Assembly: GCA_030632525.1 (NCBI GenBank)
Contig: DAOVUP010000142.1
Coordinates: 1-5,265 of the forward strand
Reading direction: 5' to 3'
DNA from: Desulfobacteraceae bacterium
Lineage (GTDB): Bacteria; Desulfobacterota; DSM-4660; Desulfatiglandales; Desulfatiglandaceae
Length of the DNA: 5,265 nucleotides
The notes under the pieces were generated by a model. It was not told the origin of the DNA, did not search any database, and worked only from the letters and a program-made list of their open reading frames with translations. Each line of letters opens with the position of its first letter. Positions within the stretch are counted from its first letter, which is position 1. The position numbers and the translations under genes are program-made. This document shows, piece by piece, positions 1 through 4,888 of the stretch.

Positions 1-539
1 ATGCCGGCCTTGATCGCCTGGATATCATCTCCCATTCCGGGAATCACCACAATGACTGTCGTATGGGCGCTCCTGACAACATCTACCTCATCCTGGCCGA
101 CACCAACGGTTTCGACCAGGATATAGTCCTTGCCCATGGCATCCAAGACATCAATGGCGCTTCGGGTAGACTGGGTCAATCCCCCGAAATGACCTCTTGT
201 GGCCAAAGACCGGATAAAAACGCCCTGATCCATACTGTGTCGCTGCATTCTCACACGGTCCCCTAAGATAGCTCCGCCACTGAAAGGGCTGGTGGGATCA
301 ACCGCAAGGACGCCCACGGTCTTGTCCCGCTTTCTCAGGTGGGCAAGCATCTGGTCAACTAACGTGCTTTTTCCCACCCCGGGGGCCCCTGTAATGCCGA
401 TGACATAGGCCTTCCCTGTATGGGGATACAGATCCTTAAGAACCTCCCGCACCTCGGGCATTCCATCATCTATGTCACGGATAAGACGTGCAACGGTCCT
501 GACATCCCCGGCAACAACTTTTTCAACAATATCATTCAT
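1..539 (-). CDS. meaB: MeaB/ArgK-family GTPase, chaperone of the B12-dependent acyl-CoA mutase (3'-truncated by window edge)
   Basis: The reading frame starts at an ATG at 539 and stays open for 179 codons to the window edge; family members are usually about 310-330 aa, so the C-terminal part is missing. Visible motifs are the P-loop GAPGVGKST (residues 51-59), the AVDPTSPFSGG block (79-89) followed by ILGDRVRM, and LVETVGVGQDE (141-151). All are typical of MeaB/ArgK/MeaI G3E GTPases. Known role of the family: a cytosolic GTPase that gates cofactor loading of adenosylcobalamin-dependent mutases and protects them from inactivation. The older label 'LAO/AO transport ATPase' is a misnomer. It lies 6 nt after the B12-binding mutase subunit and in the same frame, so it is almost certainly co-translated with its client. 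An AGGA 10 nt upstream is a modest ribosome site. Since the client looks like an isobutyryl-CoA mutase, MeaI would be an equally good name. The base-specificity motif (NKxD) should lie outside the window. Confidence 0.93.
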   Translation of the reverse strand, partial: MNDIVEKVVAGDVRTVARLIRDIDDGMPEVREVLKDLYPHTGKAYVIGITGAPGVGKSTLVDQMLAHLRKRDKTVGVLAVDPTSPFSGGAILGDRVRMQRHSMDQGVFIRSLATRGHFGGLTQSTRSAIDVLDAMGKDYILVETVGVGQDEVDVVRSAHTTVIVVIPGMGDDIQAIKAG

Positions 540-545
540 AATGCA

Positions 546-956
546 CTAATCCTGTCTCGGTGTTACGTTGCTCTGGACCCACTTAACGATGTCGTCGAGG
601 GGTGTCCCCGGGGTAAATACCTCTTTTACCCCTGATTCCTTAAGTTGTTTTATATCATCATCCGGTATGATGCCACCCCCGCAGACAATAATATCATCCG
701 CGGCCTTTTCCCGCAGGAGTTCAACCACAGCAAGGAAAAGGTATTTGTGGGCCCCAGCTAAACTCGAAAGGCCAATCATGTCCACATCTTCCTGGATGGC
801 GGCCTCTACGATCTCTTCAGGTGTCTGATGAAGCCCCGTATAAACCACTTCAAAACCGGCGTCACGATACGCCCTCGCAATTATCCTGGCCCCACGGTCA
901 TGGCCGTCCAAGCCGGGTTTTGCAACCATTACCCTTACTCTTCTCTTCTGTCTCAT
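546..956 (-). CDS. icmB: B12-binding small subunit of acyl-CoA mutase (isobutyryl-CoA mutase type)
   Basis: This 136-aa protein is a stand-alone cobalamin-binding Rossmann-like domain. It shows the base-off/His-on signature [11 protein letters not shown], with D17-x-H19-xx-G22; His19 is the predicted lower cobalt ligand. It also has SSL at 64-66 and GGGIIP at 93-98, which contact the nucleotide tail in the family. The stretch [10 protein letters not shown] (39-48) resembles small subunits of two-gene mutases. Length matches IcmB and archaeal-type mutase small subunits (about 135-145 aa). I chose the ATG at 956 because GAGAGGTG lies just upstream and the conserved fold begins at once. An upstream TTG at 1049 would add 31 residues read from the repeat-bearing spacer and is unlikely. 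It pairs with the large subunit 109 nt upstream to form the holoenzyme, and is followed after 6 nt by the chaperone gene. The B12-domain identity is secure; the isobutyryl-CoA specificity rests on the large subunit. Confidence 0.93.
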   Translation of the reverse strand: MRQKRRVRVMVAKPGLDGHDRGARIIARAYRDAGFEVVYTGLHQTPEEIVEAAIQEDVDMIGLSSLAGAHKYLFLAVVELLREKAADDIIVCGGGIIPDDDIKQLKESGVKEVFTPGTPLDDIVKWVQSNVTPRQD

Positions 957-959
957 ATA

Positions 960-967
960 CACCTCTC
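960..967 (-). promoter_or_regulatory. Ribosome binding site of the small mutase subunit
   Basis: GAGAGGTG on the minus strand lies 3 nt from the ATG at 956, with its GAGG core 5 nt away. This is the best Shine-Dalgarno match in the spacer, and it decides the start in favour of 956 over the upstream in-frame TTG at 1049. Confidence 0.7.
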
Positions 968-985
968 TGAAATTAGGGAATTGCG

Positions 986-1002
986 TCCCGCGGCCCGCGG
1001 GA
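986..1002. repeat. GC-rich perfect palindrome in the spacer between mutase subunits
   Basis: TCCCGCGG and CCGCGGGA are exact inverted copies around a single central C (994). As RNA this can form a 7-bp stem with a 3-nt loop. It sits in otherwise A/T-rich sequence and is flanked by similar units: ATTAGGGAATT at 973-982 with one extra G, and ATTAGGAATT at 1002-1011 followed by AAGGAATT. There is no T-run after it in the direction of transcription, so it is not a standard terminator. It could be an mRNA-stabilising hairpin between the two subunit genes or a dispersed repeat; neither can be decided here. Confidence 0.6.
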
Positions 1003-1034
1003 TTAGGAATTAAGGAATTGGTTGAAACATACTC

Positions 1035-1051
1035 AGTTGAATCCCTCAACT
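1035..1051 (-). other. Small hairpin 14 nt after the large-subunit stop
   Basis: AGTTGA and TCAACT form a perfect 6-bp stem with a 5-nt loop shortly downstream of the large mutase subunit. No run of T follows on the minus strand, so it is not called a terminator. It may be chance, or a 3'-end structure that modulates the ratio of the two subunits. Confidence 0.35.
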
Positions 1052-1065
1052 CCTAAATCATTATT

Positions 1066-2751
1066 CTAATAGATCCCCGGATCCCTGTACTCTCCATACA
1101 CCTTCCTGTAAATGTCACACACCTCCTGGAGTGTGGCACTGGCCTTTACTGCATCAATGAGGGGCGCCATTATATTTTCTTTCCCTGAACAGGCATCCCC
1201 TACCATTTCAAGGCACTCTGCAACCCGCTGATTATCACGTTCAGCCTTGACCCTGTTGGTTTTTTCTATCTGAAGGCTTTCGAGTTTTTCGTCTATCTCT
1301 AAGACTTCCACCGGGATTTCCTCGTCAACGACATGCTTGTTGACGCCTACTACTGTTTTCTCGTTATCATCAATCTGTCTCTGATAATGATAGGCGGAAT
1401 CCGCAATTTCCTGCTGAGGGAAGTTTTTTTCTATTGCCGACAACATACCGCCCATATCATCGATTTTCTGTATTATATCGAAGGCCTCCTCTTCCATCTG
1501 GTTTGTAAGCGCTTCAACAAAATATGACCCTCCCAATGGGTCAATCATATTGGCTACTCCGGATTCCTCAGCAATGATCTGTTGTGTCCTCAGCGCAATG
1601 GTTGCGGCCTCCTCAGTTGGTATTGCCAAGACCTCATCAAGCGAATTGGTGTGGAGAGACTGGGTTCCGCCCATAACCGCTGCCAATGCCTGAAGCGCCG
1701 TCCTTACTACATTATTATAGGGCTGCTGAGCCGTGAGAGAGCATCCCGCCGTCTGAGTGTGGAACCTCAGCCACCATGATCTCTGGTCCTTTGCCTTGAA
1801 CCGGTCCTTCATGATTTTAGCCCACATCCTCCTGGCCGCCCTGAATTTGGCCACCTCTTCAAAAAAATCCAGGTGAGAATTAAAAAAGAAGGAAAACCGG
1901 GGCGCAAAGTCGTCTACATCAAGACCGCGCTCAATGGCCTTCTCTGTGTAAGCAATACCGTCAGCCAAGGTAAACGCCAGTTCCTGCACCGCAGTGGACC
2001 CGGCTTCCCTGATATGATATCCGCTGATGCTTATAGTGTTCCATCTCGGGACCTCCTTTGTCCCGAATTCCACAGTATCCTCAATGATCCTTACAGAAGG
2101 TACTGGCGGACACATGAAGGTCTTCTGGGCAATAAACTCCTTAAGCATATCATTCTGGATCGTACCCCCTAATACCTTTCTGTCTATCCCCCTATCTTCT
2201 GCCATTGCTATATACATGGCCCAGATCACTGAGGCCGGCGGGTTGATGGTCATCGAGGTGGTAATCCTCTCAATGGGGAGACCCTCAAACAAATCCTCAA
2301 TATCCTTGAGGGTATCGATGGCCACCCCACACTTGCCGCACTCTCCTTTTGCTTTGTGGGCATCAGTGTCATAGCCCATCAAGGTAGGCATATCAAAGGC
2401 AGTTGAAAGACCTGTTTGACCCTCTTTGACCAGGAGATGAAAACGTTTGTTTGTATCCCTGGCGCTCCCTAAGCCTGCAAACATCCTCATGGTCCAGAAC
2501 CGGCCTCGATACATGGACGGCTGGACTCCCCGTGTAAAAGGATAGTCTCCGGGAAAGCCTATATCCTCCATGAAATCCTGGTCTCTGACATCGGCAGGGG
2601 TGTAGAGCCTGTTAATTTCCTTGTCAGAAACAGTTGAAAACCTGGTTAATCGTTCAGGCCTGGCCTCAAACACCTCATCTAGTTCTTTCTGCCACTTCTT
2701 GTTTCCTTTTTCTATGTCATCAAAAATCTTATTATCAAAGGTCAAGGGCAT
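1066..2751 (-). CDS. icmA: B12-dependent acyl-CoA mutase large subunit, predicted isobutyryl-CoA mutase rather than methylmalonyl-CoA mutase
   Basis: This 561-aa protein is the TIM-barrel catalytic subunit of the methylmalonyl-CoA mutase superfamily without the fused B12 domain. Conserved blocks include RGVQPSMYRGR (74-84), AFDMPTLMGYD (118-128), GGTIQND (195-201), ISISGYHIREAG (240-251; His246 equals catalytic-pocket His244 of the Propionibacterium enzyme), and further on QPYNNVVRTALQALA and TQSLHTNSLDE. Relative to methylmalonyl-CoA mutase, Tyr89 is Phe91 and Arg207 is Gln209. This is the reported isobutyryl-CoA mutase pair (Phe80/Gln198). The Asp typical of 2-hydroxyisobutyryl-CoA mutase is Ala118. 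Inferred reaction: isobutyryl-CoA to n-butyryl-CoA, reversible, with adenosylcobalamin supplied by the small subunit. Start: the ATG at 2751 has AAAGGCGG at a good distance, whereas an in-frame GTG at 2757 lies too close to it. Length matches IcmA (about 566 aa). An unusual CxxC (Cys138, Cys141) is present. Archaeal-type methylmalonyl-CoA mutases share the two-gene layout but, as I recall, retain the Arg. Superfamily identity is near certain; the substrate call is inference. Confidence 0.92.
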   Translation of the reverse strand: MPLTFDNKIFDDIEKGNKKWQKELDEVFEARPERLTRFSTVSDKEINRLYTPADVRDQDFMEDIGFPGDYPFTRGVQPSMYRGRFWTMRMFAGLGSARDTNKRFHLLVKEGQTGLSTAFDMPTLMGYDTDAHKAKGECGKCGVAIDTLKDIEDLFEGLPIERITTSMTINPPASVIWAMYIAMAEDRGIDRKVLGGTIQNDMLKEFIAQKTFMCPPVPSVRIIEDTVEFGTKEVPRWNTISISGYHIREAGSTAVQELAFTLADGIAYTEKAIERGLDVDDFAPRFSFFFNSHLDFFEEVAKFRAARRMWAKIMKDRFKAKDQRSWWLRFHTQTAGCSLTAQQPYNNVVRTALQALAAVMGGTQSLHTNSLDEVLAIPTEEAATIALRTQQIIAEESGVANMIDPLGGSYFVEALTNQMEEEAFDIIQKIDDMGGMLSAIEKNFPQQEIADSAYHYQRQIDDNEKTVVGVNKHVVDEEIPVEVLEIDEKLESLQIEKTNRVKAERDNQRVAECLEMVGDACSGKENIMAPLIDAVKASATLQEVCDIYRKVYGEYRDPGIY

Positions 2752-2756
2752 GGGCA

Positions 2757-2764
2757 CCGCCTTT
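2757..2764 (-). promoter_or_regulatory. Ribosome binding site of the large mutase subunit
   Basis: AAAGGCGG on the minus strand is separated by 5 nt (TGCCC) from the ATG at 2751. The alternative GTG at 2757 overlaps the end of this motif, so the ATG is preferred and the protein is two residues shorter than the longest frame. Confidence 0.6.
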
Positions 2765-2765
2765 C

Positions 2766-2793
2766 GATTGTTGATTGTCGATTGTTGATTGAT
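2766..2793. repeat. Four tandem heptamers (GATTGTT type) between dehydrogenase and mutase genes
   Basis: The plus strand reads GATTGTT, GATTGTC, GATTGTT, GATTGAT without interruption: a strict 7-nt period with an invariant GATTG core. It fills half of the 54-nt spacer and ends next to the mutase ribosome site. No function can be assigned; replication slippage or a dispersed intergenic repeat family are the simplest explanations. Confidence 0.8.
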
Positions 2794-2805
2794 ACCTTTC
2801 TATCA

Positions 2806-3951
2806 TCAATTCTTAATAAGGTTTTTCGCTATTATCAGACGCATGATCTCATTGGTTCCTTCATATATCTGGCATATCTTGGCGTCTCTCATATGACGCT
2901 CCATGGGATATTCTTTACAATACCCGTATCCGCCCAGGATCTGAACGCCTTCAATAGAGGCCCTCATGGCGGCATCCGATGCATACATCTTGGCCATGGC
3001 AGCTGCCTTTTCATAAGGCTTCTTATGGTCCTCTAACCACGCGGCCCTGAGGGTAAGGAGTTCTGCGGCATCCAATTCAGTGGCCATGTCCGCCAACTTC
3101 CACTGAATTGCCTGGAAAGTGGAGATCGGCTTCCCGAACTGTTCTCTTGTCTTGGCATATTCCACTGCCTCTTCCAACACAGCCCTCCCGATACCGATAG
3201 CCTGGGACGCGATGCCGATTCGGCCCCCGTCAAGGGTTGTTAACATCTGTTTGAAGCCGTCACCCTCGTTTCCGAGAAGGGCGTCAGCAGGTAACCTGGC
3301 ATCCTCGAAGACAAGTTCCGAGGTGCCCGAGGCAAGGATGCCTAATTTTTCTTCCACCCGGCCCACCTTAAAACCGGGGGTATTATCCAGGTCCACCACA
3401 AAGGAGCTGATACCTTTATACCCCTTGCCCTTTTCAGTAATGGCCGCAATCACGCCGTAAGATGACACATTGCCATTGGTAATAAATTTCTTTTCACCGT
3501 TGATAACCCATTCATCCCCATCCCTGACAGCGGTAGTGCGCATACCAGCAGGGTCTGAGCCAGCACCCGCCTCGGTCAAACCGTAGCAGCCAAGCGTTTC
3601 GCCGGCGGCGCAGGGGTAGAGGTACTTCTTTTTTTGATCGTCCGTACCATATGCCTGGACAGGGAAGCAATAGAGGGAGTTATTCACGGACATAATTACG
3701 CCTGTTGATGCGCATCCCTTAGATATTTCTATGAGGGCAAGTACATAACTGACATAATCCATGCCGCCGCCGCCGAATTCCTCTGGCACGGCAATCCCCA
3801 GCATCTTTAACTCGCCCAACTGCCTGACGATGTCCGCAGGGTGCTCATGTTTTTCATCGAGCTCGGCGGCCTTTGGCTTGATCTCAGCCTCGGCAAACCG
3901 AGCCGCCATCTCTTTTACCATCTGCTGTTCTTCAGTCAAAGCAAAGTCCAT
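2806..3951 (-). CDS. Acyl-CoA dehydrogenase, short-chain/butyryl-CoA dehydrogenase-like
   Basis: This 381-aa protein has the usual length and the three-part fold of FAD-dependent acyl-CoA dehydrogenases. An N-terminal helical domain (MDFALTEEQQ onward) is followed by the beta-domain signature YGLTEAGAGSD (123-133), with WVINGEKKFITNG further on. The C-terminal helical domain carries TREQFGKPISTFQAIQ, the GGYGY turn, and IYEGTNEIMR near the end. Glu364 in YEGT is the predicted catalytic base, at the position used by short-chain and butyryl-CoA dehydrogenases. Predicted reaction: oxidation of butyryl-CoA or a similar short acyl-CoA to the trans-2-enoyl-CoA, passing electrons to electron-transfer flavoprotein; no etfAB is visible here. 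The start is 1 nt after the hydratase stop, implying translational coupling; only a weak GGGAG lies upstream. Between hydratase and mutase, its likely substrate is the linear butyryl-CoA made by the mutase. An isobutyryl-CoA or 2-methylbutyryl-CoA dehydrogenase cannot be excluded from sequence alone. Confidence 0.94.
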   Translation of the reverse strand: MDFALTEEQQMVKEMAARFAEAEIKPKAAELDEKHEHPADIVRQLGELKMLGIAVPEEFGGGGMDYVSYVLALIEISKGCASTGVIMSVNNSLYCFPVQAYGTDDQKKKYLYPCAAGETLGCYGLTEAGAGSDPAGMRTTAVRDGDEWVINGEKKFITNGNVSSYGVIAAITEKGKGYKGISSFVVDLDNTPGFKVGRVEEKLGILASGTSELVFEDARLPADALLGNEGDGFKQMLTTLDGGRIGIASQAIGIGRAVLEEAVEYAKTREQFGKPISTFQAIQWKLADMATELDAAELLTLRAAWLEDHKKPYEKAAAMAKMYASDAAMRASIEGVQILGGYGYCKEYPMERHMRDAKICQIYEGTNEIMRLIIAKNLIKN

Positions 3952-3952
3952 T

Positions 3953-4741
3953 TTAGGTCAACTCTCCCTTAAAATCAGGTTTTCTTTTCTCTAAGAATGC
4001 GGTCATTCCTTCCTTGCCGTCAGGGCTCGCCATACATAATGCAAACTGGTCTGTTTCCACTGCGCATGCTGCGCGCAAATCAAGATTGTAACCCCGATCG
4101 ATACAGCGCTTTGCCGCCATTATTGAAAATCTCCCTTTGGATGCAAGTAACTTGGCTGTCTTCATTGTCTCTTCCCACAGCTTATCAGCGGGAAATACCT
4201 TGTTTACTAATCCGATCTCCTTTGCCTCTTGGGCGCTTATGAGGGCACCGGTCATACAGAGTTCCTTTGCCATCCCCTTTCCCACAAGCCTTGGAAGACG
4301 CTGGGTCCCACCGAAACCGGGGATGACCCCGAGGCTAATCTCGGGCTGGCCGAATTTGGCATTTTCGGAGGCATAGATGAAATCAGATGCCATGGCGATC
4401 TCAGTCCCGCCTCCCAAGGCGAACCCGTTAACACAGGCTATGATCGGAATAGGGAGTCCCTCCATACGAAACCCAAGTTCATGAAGGGCTACAGAGAATT
4501 CCCTCAATTGAAGGGGAGCGAGGTTGACCATCATGGAAATGTCAGCTCCGGCCACAAAGGCCTTGTCCCCTTCTCCCGTCAAAATAAGCACCCTGACGGC
4601 CGGATTGCTCTCCACTTCATCTAAGGCCTTCTGGATATCTTTGACCACATCGATGTTGATGGCGTTAAGGGCCTTTGGTCTGTTGAACTTAATGACCGCT
4701 ACATCTCCTTCTGTTTCAAAAATAATATTTTCGTAAGCCAT
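3953..4741 (-). CDS. Enoyl-CoA hydratase (crotonase family)
   Basis: This 262-aa crotonase-fold protein has normal family length. Oxyanion-hole elements are AFVAGADI (61-68) and the ALGGGTE segment (108-114). Both catalytic glutamates of true hydratases are present: Glu114 in GGGTEIAMA and Glu134 in FGQPEISLG (mitochondrial hydratase Glu144 and Glu164). The following GVIPGFGGTQRLPRLVG and the C-terminal EGMTAFLEKRKPDF are typical of short-chain enoyl-CoA hydratases. Predicted reaction: crotonyl-CoA plus water to 3-hydroxybutyryl-CoA, the second step of beta-oxidation in the cytoplasm. The ATG at 4741 is supported by GGGGG 6 nt upstream. Its stop is 1 nt before the dehydrogenase start, so these two consecutive enzymes should be made together. 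Other crotonase-fold activities are less likely, because both acid/base glutamates are retained. Confidence 0.95.
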   Translation of the reverse strand: MAYENIIFETEGDVAVIKFNRPKALNAINIDVVKDIQKALDEVESNPAVRVLILTGEGDKAFVAGADISMMVNLAPLQLREFSVALHELGFRMEGLPIPIIACVNGFALGGGTEIAMASDFIYASENAKFGQPEISLGVIPGFGGTQRLPRLVGKGMAKELCMTGALISAQEAKEIGLVNKVFPADKLWEETMKTAKLLASKGRFSIMAAKRCIDRGYNLDLRAACAVETDQFALCMASPDGKEGMTAFLEKRKPDFKGELT

Positions 4742-4747
4742 TATTTA

Positions 4748-4752
4748 CCCCC
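4748..4752 (-). promoter_or_regulatory. Ribosome binding site of the enoyl-CoA hydratase
   Basis: GGGGG (followed by T, close to GGAGGT) lies 6 nt upstream of the ATG at 4741 on the minus strand. It supports that start and independent initiation after the 134-nt spacer. Confidence 0.55.
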
Positions 4753-4760
4753 GTTTATAA

Positions 4761-4795
4761 ATTGAATATTGAATAATGCATATTGAATATTGCTG
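4761..4795. repeat. Five tandem heptamers (ATTGAAT type) upstream of the hydratase
   Basis: The plus strand reads ATTGAAT, ATTGAAT, AATGCAT, ATTGAAT, ATTGCTG in a continuous 7-nt register. Three units are identical and two are degenerate. It occupies the downstream part of the spacer between thiolase and hydratase, close to the hydratase ribosome site. It shares the ATTG anchor and the 7-nt period with the repeat at 2766-2793. Confidence 0.75.
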
Positions 4796-4813
4796 AGTCG
4801 TTAAAAACCGACT
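4796..4813. other. Small hairpin with T-rich loop in thiolase-hydratase spacer
   Basis: AGTCG and CGACT form a 5-bp stem around an 8-nt loop that reads GTTTTTAA on the minus strand. There is no T-run after the stem in the direction of transcription, so it is not a good terminator for the thiolase. It directly abuts the heptamer array. Confidence 0.3.
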
Positions 4814-4853
4814 TCATTATAATTGTTTTTTCTCTTGTGCATTCTCCCCTGCT

Positions 4854-4867
4854 TTTCAATCGACAAT
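4854..4867 (-). repeat. Two heptamers (ATTGTCG, ATTGAAA) just after the thiolase stop
   Basis: Reading the minus strand, ATTGTCG is followed directly by ATTGAAA. The same ATTGTCG unit occurs 31 nt upstream inside the thiolase end (4892-4898) and in the array at 2766-2793. Two units alone would be weak, but exact recurrence of ATTGTCG supports it. Confidence 0.5.
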
Positions 4868-4868
4868 T

Positions 4869-4888
4869 ATCCCCGCTAAAAACGGGAT
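4869..4888. other. Imperfect hairpin spanning the thiolase stop codon
   Basis: ATCCC and GGGAT pair, with one bulged C and a further G-C pair, around an A-rich loop that holds the thiolase stop codon (TAG, 4878-4876 on the minus strand). Near-identical 11-nt direct repeats, TCGACAATTAT at 4860-4870 and TCGACAATCAT at 4891-4901, lie on either side. There is no trailing T-run, so it is not called a terminator. Confidence 0.4.

Noticed and set aside
957..1049. N-terminal extension of the small mutase subunit from a TTG at 1049
   Set aside because: The 31 extra residues come from the repeat- and palindrome-bearing spacer, resemble no B12-domain sequence, and the ATG at 956 has a much better ribosome site.
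957..1065. Rho-independent terminator between the mutase subunits
   Set aside because: Both stem-forming sequences lack a following T-run on the transcribed strand, and terminating between subunits would make little sense.
1873..2374. Overlapping plus-strand frames of 99 and 115 codons opposite the mutase
   Set aside because: Antisense shadows of a highly conserved coding region; low-complexity, unrecognisable products.
2752..2757. GTG at 2757 as start of the large mutase subunit
   Set aside because: It overlaps the ribosome site AAAGGCGG; the ATG at 2751 has proper spacing.
2766..2793. CRISPR-like array
   Set aside because: Units are 7 nt with no spacers between them; this is a simple tandem repeat.
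3033..3233. Minus-strand frame of 66 codons within the dehydrogenase
   Set aside because: Out-of-frame shadow of conserved acyl-CoA dehydrogenase sequence with no own ribosome site or recognisable motif.
4229..4624. Plus-strand 131-codon frame opposite the hydratase
   Set aside because: Antisense shadow of conserved crotonase sequence; no independent support.
4816..4821. Perfect TATAAT on the minus strand as an internal promoter for the hydratase
   Set aside because: No recognisable -35 hexamer at 16-18 nt and no extended -10 TG; a chance match is likely in this A/T-rich spacer.
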